From NCBI GenBank assembly GCA_905221605.1, contig CAJNDS010002338.1:374372-438371 (forward strand): DNA of 64,000 nt. The letters run 5' to 3'. Below the pieces are notes generated by a model. The model saw nothing but the letters and a program-made list of their open reading frames with translations, had not been told where the DNA came from and searched no databases. Origin of the DNA: Symbiodinium natans. Taxonomy: Eukaryota > Sar > Dinophyceae > Suessiales > Symbiodiniaceae. Of the stretch, positions 11,709-21,834 are shown piece after piece (the first letter of the stretch is position 1; each line of letters begins with the position of its first letter). A program made the translations under genes and the position numbers.

Positions 11709-13470
11709 TCAAGTGCAAAGCTGACACCATGCATAAAAAGGGAAACGCTGTCGGGCCTCCACAAGTGTGCACGTGATGATTGTCCTCGACTTGCGCAAGG
11801 CAGAACACTCGGCATGGATGTGCAAGCTTCGTCCACGAGGTCGGGCAATGTACACAAGTGGTCCTTCAGGCTCGGCAGGTCCAGCACTGGGCGCAGCAGT
11901 CGCCCCATCATCAGGCACGACATCAAGTATGGCATCATGCATGGCTAGTTCGGAATCGGGCTCTGACAGAGCATGAATCTGTCGGTACTCCTCTGGGTCA
12001 AGATTAGCTAGCCAGTCCAGGTAGTCCTGCCACTGCCAACCATCATCTGACTGTGCTGACACAGGTCGGTCAGACTCTGCCGTTTCACTCGGGTCGCGAT
12101 CCTCATCTGAAGTCTCATCGCAAGACAGGTATTCTTCCTCAAAAGTCTCAGGGTCGTTGCAAGAAGGACGCTCAAGCACGGTTGGAGCGCGTGTCACTGA
12201 GTGCTGTCGGTCAGGCAGGCAACCACCTATGGCCGATAACCCTACGGCCAAAACCACTATGGTTGACAACCCTACAGCCAACCCACTAACCGGCAACCCA
12301 GGCACGGCTGTAACCCAGTGGTGGCACCAATCAACCTCTAGACTAAATACCCATCCTACCCTAAACCCTTGCCGCACGATCTGGTCTGCGTACTCGGGCT
12401 GCTCGGTGTCGCATCCCTGTGCTGTCAACACGCTGAAGCAAGCTGCAATCAAGATACACCCTTTCACATTGCTCCACGCCGTGAAGAAAGCGCATATCAA
12501 GAAAACCAGGAAAAGTCCAGGCAACACAGAGTCTGCTCGGTCACAGGTAACCAGGCCCAAGGCGCTAACAGCCCCTGCTGACTCGATCGTGGCAAGTAAC
12601 GTCAGCACTCTCAGGATGCTCGACATCCCGCTTTGGCTTCGACCGACGTTCCGGATGGCTTTCACAGCAAGCTGTATGGACCTTTTTTCGTCCTCATAGC
12701 TGACAAGGTTCTCGCCTATGGCTTTGCCGCCATTGCTTTCGTCAATCATCCCGTAGTGATACAGGAGAAATTGCTGGCGCTCGGCCTTCAAAGACTTGGT
12801 TTGCAGGTCAGACAGGTTGTCCTTGGTAGGAACTGGGTGTAGCTGAAATGCTCCAGAGGCAAGCTTCTCTTGGAGCCACAACAACTTCAGCTGCAAGTGG
12901 CGAATCTTGCCACATCCACGGCGGGCTGCAAGTTGACGGGCACTGGATGAATCGCAAAACAAGTGCAAGGAGGGCTGAGTGTTCGACAGGAACTCCACGG
13001 CTGCCCCCACATAAAGCATGTCAGCAGCTCCTCCCACCATTGCGGTGTACTCTGCCTCGCACGAACTAAGGGAGAGGGCTTTCTGAGTCCGACTGGCACT
13101 CATCAAGAACACAGAGTTTACGAAAATCGCCATCGCACTTGTTGACTTGCGATTCCTGCGATCGCCGGCCCAATCTGAGTCGGTGTAACACTCGACCAGG
13201 TCCCGCTCTGCATCTGGGCTTCTCGCCCTGACACCTATGCCTCGGTCGGACCTCACCATTGCCAGCGTCCACGAAGCTGTCGTGCTCAAGTACCTAATGA
13301 GGTGTCGAAGAGCAGTCCAACAGGCCTGCGTTGGCCCCGAGAGGTATTGACTCAGCACCTTTATCCCGCACTGGCCTTGAGGGATTTCACACTGTATATA
13401 GAGTAGTATCCCGATTGCAGTCCGATATCGCGCGTGAGCATCAGGGCTCAGGAGGGAGATTCCCCCAGGT
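11709..13470 (-). CDS. Copia RNase H with long membrane/Cys-His extension
   Basis: The frame opens near 13470, continuing RT connection sequence (RYRTAIGILLY). RNase H follows: CYTDSDWAGD (13164-13192), SLSSCEAEYTAM (about 13045-13085) and CDSSSARQLA, all expected for Copia RNase H, which removes the RNA strand during cDNA synthesis. RNase H ends near residue 210 of the 549-residue methionine-started stretch. The remaining 340 or so residues are unusual: about four hydrophobic segments (such as VLPGLFLVFLICAFFTAW), a strongly acidic stretch, and a terminal HIHAEC...C...CQLC module that could bind zinc. Upstream, the RT frame is lost at a run of five G (minus strand) near 13463. An envelope-like or other accessory role is only a guess. 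Confidence 0.85.
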
Positions 13471-16400
13471 CGGGAACCTGCAAGGGCATCGGTGTGTTCT
13501 TGCCAGAATGCCCATGCTTTACACCAGTGATTTCCATGAGTCGCTCAAGATGCTTCGGATGGCTACGGATCACCAAGGTGTTGTCGGCAGTCAAACAGTG
13601 CTCGCGTTTCAGGAAGCTGATGCTATCGCCAGTTTTCACAAGGAACTGCACGCTGCACTTAAACTTGGTGCACAAGAAATCGGTCAAGCGTCTCAGGGCT
13701 TCATGCTCCCCTTCACCAAGCAAGTCGTCAACGTGCGTCAATGCAGCACCCTGGTTGTCACGCAAGCGAAATAGTGCTGGGCAGGCATCCCAGGCCGTTG
13801 CTCCGGCCTCTGTCAGTGCAGCAGCAAACACTTCATACCAACGGGCGCTCCCTTCGCGTTGCCCCGGCAAAAGCCTTCGTAGCTGATAGCTTTGGCCATA
13901 CAAAGACACCCAAACATCGGTGGTCTGCGAAACGCACAGATAAGCATCCGTGACATCAAGGGACATCATGATGTGGCCTGGCCGGGAACTCCACAAGGCA
14001 GGCAACAGTCGGGTGAGTAGCTGCTGGCTTGCGGGCGAGTAGAGCCCGGTTCTTGACTGGTCGTCTCTTGCGAACTCTCTCGCAACCAAGCGGCTGCGAC
14101 GCAGGTACGAAGGCTCCCCAGTGACGGGGTGTGGCTTGACACGCCACGTTCGAACGAAACGCGTCGACAACACTTTGGAACCTCCACCTAACTTGCAACT
14201 GGCATTGTCCTCAAGAACGTTCATGCCAAGCAAACGGGTGATCTCATGCTGATCTGCCACAGAGTCAAGATGCTCCAGCTCCTCACGAGACAACTGGGGC
14301 TCCTCAGGGCTAAAAGGGTAGTACAGCTCAAGTGGAATGGATGCTTTTGGCTCAGCATCTTCTTCACGATCATCGACATCGAGATCATGATCATACATGT
14401 GCTCGCACTGCTCGACATCGAACTCGACAGGGTCCTCTTCACCATGCTCAAACTGCAAGGCTGCAATGCGGGCACGTTTAGATCTGTCATCATTACCTTC
14501 TGCCTCGGGATGCTCATGGACCAGGGGCATGGACTCATCCATCGGCAAGGCTGCCGGCACTGGTTGTGATGCCTCAGCTGCGGCTGGGGCTTCCTTGGCA
14601 GACTCTGAGTCGCTTGAGGAACTGGGGTCAGATGCTGCAACAGTATTAGGGCTTTGCTCAGGGGCAATGCTTGGCGAGTAAGGCAGGCTGAAACTGGGAC
14701 TGACATCACCTGGCACAACTGGTTGACCTGTCTCAATCAAGTCAACCCCGCCAGCCTTCAATCCCCCGCCATCACCAGATGCCAATAGTGGAGAAAGCCC
14801 GGAAGGCAAGACGACCTTAGGCTGTCGCTGTGCACGCATTCGTCCAGCAGACCCAGCGATGAACCCAGGGTGGTTCCACGGATGGTCTTTAAGGACGGTG
14901 TGATCCTGCGGCGGAAACTCAGGCGACATCCTCCTAGCGGTCCTGGCCAACACAAGGCGGCCTGCACTGGACACGCCGATCCATTGGTCGCTGACCATAA
15001 CCTTCCCTAGCATCTGGCACTGGATGAAACGCGGTTTCCCTTTAGCTCCCTGTCCAGCCTGAGGCACAAGCATCATGACAGTTTCCCCGTAAGGGATCAA
15101 AGCGCCGCGATAGGGGCGACCCATCGCTGCCTCGAACGCGGTCAAACCCCCGGACTGCACCTGGAACCTGTTCAAGATGAAGGCAGCATGACGCATGGCC
15201 CAGCTGTGGATCGGGTCAAGGCTCTTCACTTTCTGCTTCGCTTTGCTTTCGTAACACGCAAGCAGTGATCCAGCAAGCTGACGCACAGTGTGAACACACA
15301 TCTCGGCACCGCCATTGCTTTGGTGAGATCCCTCCGGAACCTGCTGACACACGGTCCTCAGGCCCATACTCAGCCGCAGTTTACGCACTTCAGCTTGCAA
15401 AGCAATGCAAGTAGGCTCGGGATCGGACTTAAGGGTAACCTGGCTATACCCTAAGAAGGCTAACAACCTGCACAGTTCTGAGGCTAGGTAGGGAATCACT
15501 TGGGTGCCGCTGTGGGTCCCTCCTTTCGCAGGAACAGGAAAGCATTCTCGCCAACCGGTCTGGCTGTCATGCACATACAAGGCAACAAGCTTCGGCCCAC
15601 CTTCGACTCGGGATGTGAACCCGTAATCAAAGGATATGCAAGGCATGCGATCTTCTGAGCTCTTGGCCAGTGCAGAATGACTGTCATCGCGTCCGCGGAA
15701 TGCGATACAATGCTCGCACCAACTTGCATATGGGCAATGTGTGGCCTCATGTGAGCGACGCTGTTCTGGCGTCGGCTCCTCAGGCTGCTTGGGCACAGCC
15801 ACTGCATGCGCTTCGAGGTTGTTGCGGGCACGGGCTGCCTCTGCAAGCTTAATGCTCTTCAAGCGATTCACCAGGCGACTGAAGACTGTGGCACGAGAGC
15901 CACTCTTCCCCACACCCAAGGATTGACACGCAGCACGCAACGTCGAAAGCGTGCTCGTGGCGGTCAACACGACATCATCGATGGTGATTGACTCGGGCAA
16001 ATCAACACTGAGCTCATCTGCAAGGGCTTCTTGCATCACTACCTCACCGGCCACATCCTCCTGAATGGACTCATGAGGGGCTTCGCCTGATTCGGCCACG
16101 TCAGCATCCTCGGCTACGGAAGCCTCAGCAGCAAATACCTCGTCACTCATATCAACTTCAGGGGCCTCAAAATGTAGTCTAGCTGGGAGACTACATTCGG
16201 CTGCCTGTTCAGGAGCAACATCAGTGCTAGTGTTGAAGCCTAGGTCGGCTGGTGACATCACTTCACGGTGACCAAACACGATCAACTCAAGCTGCGGGCC
16301 TGCAGGATCGATCAAACCATGGGGCACATCAGGACCATCCAAGGAACGGCTCAACTCAAGCAACTCCCATGGCAAGTGCGCTGCTCGGCGCATCAAGGTT

Positions 16401-16534
16401 GTGCGATAGGCCAGGCCTTCATACGGCGCATACAGGTTAAGATCGATGTAGCTGTCAGACACAATCCGGGCGGCATGAACAGACGGTGCAATCTCAGTGA
16501 AGTGGTCATGCTCATCCAACAACCGCTCAAGCAA
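13448..16534 (-). CDS. Copia pol: integrase and reverse transcriptase
   Basis: 1028 residues from the ATG at 16532-16534. After an acidic leader come the integrase HHCC zinc motif (HEATHCPYASWCEHC, about 15,690-15,745) and the catalytic D, D, E positions (SFDYGF, LKSDPEP, SNGGAEM). A long acidic linker follows, then RVT_2-type reverse transcriptase: RSRLVAREFA, SLDVTDAYL (near 13,950), LLPGQREGSARWYE and LTHVDDLL (near 13,730), where His replaces the usual Tyr of YVDD. The product would integrate and copy the element. It overlaps gag-pro by 142 bases in the minus-one frame; upstream of the overlap this frame is closed by TGA, so translation would need a frameshift or the copy is mutated. Confidence 0.9.
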   Translation of the reverse strand: MLERLLDEHDHFTEIAPSVHAARIVSDSYIDLNLYAPYEGLAYRTTLMRRAAHLPWELLELSRSLDGPDVPHGLIDPAGPQLELIVFGHREVMSPADLGFNTSTDVAPEQAAECSLPARLHFEAPEVDMSDEVFAAEASVAEDADVAESGEAPHESIQEDVAGEVVMQEALADELSVDLPESITIDDVVLTATSTLSTLRAACQSLGVGKSGSRATVFSRLVNRLKSIKLAEAARARNNLEAHAVAVPKQPEEPTPEQRRSHEATHCPYASWCEHCIAFRGRDDSHSALAKSSEDRMPCISFDYGFTSRVEGGPKLVALYVHDSQTGWRECFPVPAKGGTHSGTQVIPYLASELCRLLAFLGYSQVTLKSDPEPTCIALQAEVRKLRLSMGLRTVCQQVPEGSHQSNGGAEMCVHTVRQLAGSLLACYESKAKQKVKSLDPIHSWAMRHAAFILNRFQVQSGGLTAFEAAMGRPYRGALIPYGETVMMLVPQAGQGAKGKPRFIQCQMLGKVMVSDQWIGVSSAGRLVLARTARRMSPEFPPQDHTVLKDHPWNHPGFIAGSAGRMRAQRQPKVVLPSGLSPLLASGDGGGLKAGGVDLIETGQPVVPGDVSPSFSLPYSPSIAPEQSPNTVAASDPSSSSDSESAKEAPAAAEASQPVPAALPMDESMPLVHEHPEAEGNDDRSKRARIAALQFEHGEEDPVEFDVEQCEHMYDHDLDVDDREEDAEPKASIPLELYYPFSPEEPQLSREELEHLDSVADQHEITRLLGMNVLEDNASCKLGGGSKVLSTRFVRTWRVKPHPVTGEPSYLRRSRLVAREFARDDQSRTGLYSPASQQLLTRLLPALWSSRPGHIMMSLDVTDAYLCVSQTTDVWVSLYGQSYQLRRLLPGQREGSARWYEVFAAALTEAGATAWDACPALFRLRDNQGAALTHVDDLLGEGEHEALRRLTDFLCTKFKCSVQFLVKTGDSISFLKREHCLTADNTLVIRSHPKHLERLMEITGVKHGHSGKNTPMPLQVPDLGESPS

Positions 16535-18636
16535 ACCTGACAGCTCAACAGGTCATTGATGGCACGCACCGTTCCACGACACACAAGAGTGTTATGCTGG
16601 AACTCCAAGGGGATGCTGGCCTCTCGATCGGGGCTCGTCAGTGCAAGTGATCCATCAACTGAACCAATGCTCCACCCCCGACGCAGCAATTTCCCTGCTG
16701 CCAGGATTGGCTGGCTCACTCCTGTCACAACCCATCGATCCGTAAGCTCACAGTTATCGGTGAACAACGTGGCATTCCGAACACCTTGATTCAGCATTGC
16801 ATTTCCTGATGCATCCAACAAGCCGCTAGGACCTTGCAAGCTCCTCGTGCCTATGCCCCCATACGACAACGGAACACAGGACTCATCAGCGCATGTGTCG
16901 ACACATATCGGGAGTTCATCACCCGAGTGTCCGCTCACGGCTCGCACATGACCTGGGGAAGCTTGCATCAGGTTCAAGCATGGCTCGTCATATGGTACGG
17001 TCCACTCGGCATCCTGATCGCATGAAGTCATATCAAAATGCATGGCGAACACATGACCTGGAACTTCCGGCATCAGGTCCAGACATGGCACATCCTGGGG
17101 CATGGTCCACTCGCTGTTTGAATCGCATGAAGTCATATCAAAATGCATTGGCTGACCGAAGGCAGGTTCAACAAGTGCTGGCACGCAAGTCACGGCTCGG
17201 ACTGATCCGCCAACGTCAAGGCTACTATCCCTCAAGTCAAACCGAATACTTTTGACAGACTTTGGACCTTGCTGGGATGGCTGAGGCCCATCACTGGATG
17301 CTGCAGCGCCTGAGTCGGAAGGTTTGGGATCCTCGATCTGGGCAACACGTCCACCCCGATCCTTGTTGGCTTGATCCCTCTGCATCTTCCTACAATCCCT
17401 CTTGTAGTGACCAGGCTTGTTGCAGTAATGGCACACGATGTCGGCATTGGCACTCTTAGAGGCATTAGGGGAAGCATGGGGCTTACCACCTTTGCCACTA
17501 TCGTTGCGCTTGCCTTTGCCTCTGCCTTTGTCATTGCCTTTAGGGGAACCCTGCTGGGACTTACCACCTTTGCCATTATCATCCCTCTTACCCTTGCCTT
17601 TGCCTTTGCCCTTGCCCTTGCCTTTGACCTGTGCCACAAGTTGAGCAATCACACCCTCAGAATCAACCTCCATGTCAGAGGGACCTGACGTGGATGCAGG
17701 CATAAGAAGCTGCTGTTGGACGCGCGAAGGGTTCCAACTTTGGGTCACATTCTCAAACTGAAGGATCTGCTCTCGCACCTGGGCATACGTCGTCTGCTCA
17801 GTCAAGGACAAGTTTATGTGATCACGCAAGTGCTTTGGCAAAGAACGCAGCAAGATCGAGAACCGGATGTCCTCGCTGATCTCCTTCCCTGAAGCTTTCA
17901 GGTACTCTGAGCAAGAGCGTTCGAATGCATGCACTTGTTTGCGGATCGTTGTTTTCTTATCAAAGGCAGGAGTGGCCATGATGGCGCTTAGAATCGCCAT
18001 GGCCCTGCTTCTAGTGCGCGGCTGGAAAGTCTGAGCAAGCACACGAAGCACTTCGTAACCATGCTGGTTGGGGGTAAGACGGAGAACTTGCAAAGGGCGG
18101 CCTTTCAGCAATGTTGACAAAATGCCATAAAGCTGTCTGCTGCGGGCTTGCAGTGCTGCAGGCAAATTAGCGATCGGTGCACACGGCTCGCCACACCGAG
18201 CCTCGATCTCCTGGAGTTCATGCTCGTAAGCAGCGTCGACAACCGACAACCATGTTCGGAACCCATGGAGCCAGGCGCCCCATTGGATGGCGTCGGCATC
18301 AGTACTCTCTGACCCGAACTGGTCAGGATGCTTCAGCAATTTATACGCCTGAAAATTGCTGGATGAACCAGTAGCTCTTGCCTCGGCCTGTGCCTCGGAC
18401 CTAGCTACCAACTGGGACACTGCTTGTGCATTCACTGCTGCGGCCTGTGCTGCCTGAGTGGCAGCTCGCAGCATCTCCATCATGGCTGTGTTGGGATCAA
18501 GAGCAGGAATCGGTGTTGGCGCAGCATGTGGGCTCGCCTCAGGACTGTCTGAAGGCACTGGGACCTGACTTGCATCGGTAAAACCTGCAGGAAGTGGACC
18601 CTGCACAGGATTGGGATTGGGGTCCATGGTGACCAC
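16393..18636 (-). CDS. Copia gag and protease
   Basis: 747 residues beginning MVTMDPNPNPVQG. A helical capsid-like region (UBN2/retrotran_gag type) occupies roughly residues 90-300. It is followed by a lysine-glycine tract (repeats of KG), the zinc knuckle CHYCNKPGHYKRDC (about 17,393-17,436), a linker with a 35-residue tandem duplication, and a protease-like segment ELPICVDTCADESCVPLS. The aspartic protease consensus is D-S/T-G; here Gly is Cys (DTCA), which would be unusual for an active enzyme. Gag packages RNA; the protease matures the polyprotein. The frame ends in run-on sequence after pol begins in the other frame. Confidence 0.9.
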   Translation of the reverse strand: MVTMDPNPNPVQGPLPAGFTDASQVPVPSDSPEASPHAAPTPIPALDPNTAMMEMLRAATQAAQAAAVNAQAVSQLVARSEAQAEARATGSSSNFQAYKLLKHPDQFGSESTDADAIQWGAWLHGFRTWLSVVDAAYEHELQEIEARCGEPCAPIANLPAALQARSRQLYGILSTLLKGRPLQVLRLTPNQHGYEVLRVLAQTFQPRTRSRAMAILSAIMATPAFDKKTTIRKQVHAFERSCSEYLKASGKEISEDIRFSILLRSLPKHLRDHINLSLTEQTTYAQVREQILQFENVTQSWNPSRVQQQLLMPASTSGPSDMEVDSEGVIAQLVAQVKGKGKGKGKGKGKRDDNGKGGKSQQGSPKGNDKGRGKGKRNDSGKGGKPHASPNASKSANADIVCHYCNKPGHYKRDCRKMQRDQANKDRGGRVAQIEDPKPSDSGAAASSDGPQPSQQGPKSVKSIRFDLRDSSLDVGGSVRAVTCVPALVEPAFGQPMHFDMTSCDSNSEWTMPQDVPCLDLMPEVPGHVFAMHFDMTSCDQDAEWTVPYDEPCLNLMQASPGHVRAVSGHSGDELPICVDTCADESCVPLSYGGIGTRSLQGPSGLLDASGNAMLNQGVRNATLFTDNCELTDRWVVTGVSQPILAAGKLLRRGWSIGSVDGSLALTSPDREASIPLEFQHNTLVCRGTVRAINDLLSCQVCLSGCWMSMTTSLRLHRLFMPPGLCLTATSILTCMRRMKAWPIAQP
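16946..17155 (-). repeat. In-frame 105-bp tandem duplication in gag-pro
   Basis: Two adjacent 105-bp units (offset 105) each encode a diverged 35-residue block containing MHFDMTSCD...EWT...PCL. Being a multiple of three it keeps the frame. It lies between the zinc knuckle and the protease motif. Confidence 0.85.
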
Positions 18637-18769
18637 ACTCGATCAGGATTGGGCTCGTTCGCTTCACTCAAGAAAATTGGAAAATCGTCTTGCAAAATTG
18701 GGCTCAAAGTAAAAATTGGGCAGAAAATATGTCACAGCGTGCAAGAATGTCGAAAGGCAAGTCGGTTGA

Positions 18770-19225
18770 TCAATCAAGCTCAATTGCACCTTCTGAAGAC
18801 TTCAGCTTCTTAAACACTGGCCTCAAGACTCCAGCTGATGCTGACCTGACCTCGTCACCCACACAGATCTCAGTGGGACGCTTTCCTGCAGCGCTGGCCG
18901 TAGATTCAGTGCGCGCCTCTCCAAGGCGCTCCACAAAACTCCACACGAAAACGTCCAGTATGTTCGAATCGCTGCTTAACAGCTTGCACCCGTAACTCAA
19001 AATCAACGTGGCTGACTGAAGCTCCTCAAGACTCTCATGATGCTTGTCCCTTGCAAGACACAGCCTTCGGCAGAAACTGTGCTGGCTCAACGAAGGAGTC
19101 TGGGGCTTCGTGTTCTGCAGCTCTACGTACCACTCAAGAACACAAGCCCTCAACTGAGAAAGCAACTCTGGCTCGTTCCAGAGCTCACTGTCAGCAACAC
19201 GAAAGGCTTCGGTCTGGGTGCCCAC
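18770..19225 (-). CDS. Extra ORF in the Copia leader, 151 aa
   Basis: Open from MGTQTEAFRVADSELWN to ...SSEGAIELD inside the element, between the primer binding site and gag. Composition is protein-like (helical N-terminal half, basic C-terminus VFKKLKSS). No known domain. It might be a small accessory protein or a chance ORF in a 665-bp leader. It is in a different frame segment from gag and has its own stop, so it is not simply an N-terminal gag extension. Confidence 0.35.
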   Translation of the reverse strand: MGTQTEAFRVADSELWNEPELLSQLRACVLEWYVELQNTKPQTPSLSQHSFCRRLCLARDKHHESLEELQSATLILSYGCKLLSSDSNILDVFVWSFVERLGEARTESTASAAGKRPTEICVGDEVRSASAGVLRPVFKKLKSSEGAIELD

Positions 19226-19289
19226 GGACGAAATGGGCGACTACGGTTTTCTACCCGGATGCACTCTCAGTCCCGTGGACTCGAGCAGT

Positions 19290-19301
19290 GCTCCGCTACC
19301 A
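19290..19301 (-). promoter_or_regulatory. Copia primer binding site
   Basis: On the minus strand TGGTAGCGGAGC immediately follows the 5' LTR. It starts with TGG, complementary to the CCA tail of a tRNA, and resembles the site used by initiator-Met tRNA in many Copia elements. The tRNA identity is inferred. Confidence 0.75.
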
Positions 19302-19489
19302 TGAAAACTTTTCACTCGAACAAAGCGCCTGCAAATGTTCTGCACATGCCAGCATGGACTTAGGTGGCGACTCAGCAAAATCTGTACACATGACTTGAAA
19401 CACATGTTTGAGGCGTGAGAGATCATCACTCCATCACCCCCATCTTCACATCCCATCCACTCCCCTTCCAGACCCCAAAATCCTAAGCA
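19302..19489 (-). repeat. Copia 5' LTR
   Basis: Upstream LTR of the minus-strand element, 188 bp. One mismatch to the 3' LTR (G19363 versus C10878). Minus strand begins TGCTTAGG and ends GTTTTCA. Confidence 0.95.
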
Positions 19490-19494
19490 AAGAC
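19490..19494. repeat. Target site duplication AAGAC, right copy
   Basis: Identical to 10812-10816, directly outside the 5' LTR. Confidence 0.9.
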
Positions 19495-20065
19495 ACTTCG
19501 ATCTATCCTCTCGGTTGTGCTGGGCTGTTTTGGAGGTGGTCCAAACGTGCTGATACACCGACACTATGTGCACGCGTGCGCCTTTCCATTGAAAGACCAC
19601 TTCTAAGACCCTCCCTTTGTGATGCTCGCTCCATCTTATGGTAGCTTTGGGAATGTGCGGGGCCGTGAGTATCATGACTCCGTCTGCCCTCTTGTCATCG
19701 TGAACACGCTCTTCCTGCGGTTGTGTGCCTGGCTGTTCAGAAGAGTTGTGATCTGACGTAGGTTTACTTTTTGCTTTGGGAGCTTTGGCCTTGCCTTTGC
19801 TGGCTGAGCTTATGCAATGCCACCCCTCAACGTCAAACTCTGTGCTTTCCTGCCAGTGCGTCTCTTGCAGAGCAATCACATCATACTGATCTGATGCAGT
19901 ACGCAACCAGGTGCGAAGCTCAGCCCATTGCTGCTGACCTAAGTGCCCGGCGTTCCAAGTCAATACCTCCTTCAGTGGTTTGACCATGTTGCCTCCTCTG
20001 GGTCGGGGCGCTGTGCGCTTAGCGGGGGGCGTCGACTGTGTCGATCCCTCTGTCGCTATCGGCAA
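19490..20065 (-). pseudogene. LINE endonuclease, N-terminal half
   Basis: Starts at an ATG (20063-20065). Shows VLTWNAGHLG (metal-binding Asn), DVIALQETHW (catalytic Glu) and VSVYQHVW, the first half of an AP-like endonuclease. It contains a basic insert (KGKAKAPKAKSKP). The frame runs into the Copia LTR at 19489. Proline- and threonine-rich start; the true N-terminus could lie upstream. Confidence 0.85.
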
Positions 20066-20523
20066 GTGAGGGGTGCAGACCGCTTCTCTCCACGTATGCC
20101 GGCGTCAAGATCCCTTTCCTGTAAGAAACACTTTGCTGAGTGCGTGAAACTAAGGTACATGCTCTCCTGAATGCAACTTTACGAATGCTCCGAAAATTGT
20201 CTTGGTGCTTCGAAGGTACCGCCATCCGCTATCTTTTCCCCACCTGAAACAGTCTGCGTTTGCTTCTTGTGGGTACTCCACCTTGCGGAGCAGTGGAAAC
20301 CCTCTCGCCTACCCCCTGAAAGACTGCAGTGGCTGCAAAATCTGTGCTCAGGAGGCCCCCGGCAGATCAGACGGCTCAAAGATCTCGGCTCACCATGGCT
20401 CACAGTCAGGCACAAGCTGTTACGTTCCCCTGAGGACCGGTTGAACTTCTAGGACAGCAGTTGCGCCCAAAGCCCGGTTTCCAGGATGCAAGTGCCCGGC
20501 CGTCTGATCCGTGTGGCGGCTAG
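20066..20523 (-). other. Presumed LINE 5' region
   Basis: About 460 bp between the endonuclease start and the ACT repeat. Minus-strand frames are short and stop-rich; one carries CSHCSLSGGRREGFHC, which could be a chance Cys pattern. No ORF1 recognised. Confidence 0.35.
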
Positions 20524-21150
<627 letters not shown>

Positions 21151-21834
21151 AGTACTACAATTATTGAACGCTGAGCGAGCGGGCTCTGCTCATTGCGGGC
21201 GATTCGCACCGTTCTGAGCACCGAAAATTAGTTTGGAGCTGCGGTTGGAGAGGTGAAACCGAATTCACTAGGTGTAGATCAGTGTGAGACGAGGCGAGCT
21301 TCTTGACTTGGTTTGAGTGTTGAGCAAGAGCTGTAGCTTGTTAGCTAGCTGTCCTATGGGTGAAAAAGTTGTAGCTCCCGTCATCCTACTGTGTCTCACA
21401 GCGTCCAGTAGACACGCACCTTCCTGCAAGTGGGTCGTACCTGATTGGCCGTCTCCCTCAATGTCCATCTTGTGGCGTCCCACATGGATCATTAATGCAG
21501 GGAGGCAGAGGACCGTAGAGCAGTCACTGTTGCAGATTTGCAGCAGTGGGTGTTGGGCTGGGCCTCCCGGATTCAGTGTGAGGCGATCCTCGCTAGTTAC
21601 ATGGCTGGTGAAGAAACGGTCTCAAACTGCAATAATGTTAAGACCTGCTTTTTCCCCAGCGCTGTGCGATCTCTCAATCGTCGGTGTTTGTTACTTTTGT
21701 ACATGGGAGCAGTGCTCCTCACCAGCTGAGCAGTGCTCAGATTGAGTCTGGTTCGGCTGTAAGATTAAAGAAATAGAAAAAAACTGGCCAGTGTTCAGCG
21801 TCCAGGAGCTGAACTGCCAGACTCTGCCTGTTGT
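21151..21834. other. Non-coding, no feature recognised
   Basis: Short open frames on both strands with no protein-like composition. No repeat or motif stands out. Confidence 0.4.

Larger units (their letters stand above)
10817..19489 (-). mobile_element. Ty1/Copia LTR retrotransposon, 8673 bp
   Basis: Bounded by 188-bp direct repeats with TG...CA ends and a perfect 5-bp AAGAC target duplication. Domain order on the minus strand is gag, protease, integrase, reverse transcriptase, RNase H: integrase precedes RT, which defines Copia (Pseudoviridae-type) elements. The LTRs differ at one base (C10878 versus G19363), so insertion is recent, yet the coding frame is interrupted between gag-pro and pol and between RT and RNase H. 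It sits in the same orientation as the LINE it interrupts. Confidence 0.95.
8155..20065 (-). mobile_element. LINE retrotransposon, degenerate, split by a Copia element
   Basis: The pieces 19490-20065 (endonuclease N-terminal half) and 8155-10816 (endonuclease C-terminal half, linker, reverse transcriptase) belong to one minus-strand LINE. Taking out 10817-19489 and one copy of the AAGAC target duplication leaves the endonuclease reading frame unbroken across the junction, which is strong evidence of a single former element. The LINE has at least four frame breaks outside the insertion. Its 5' end is not defined; its 3' end is near 8150, where the CAAAGC-rich host sequence resumes. No poly-A tail is obvious. 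Confidence 0.85.
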
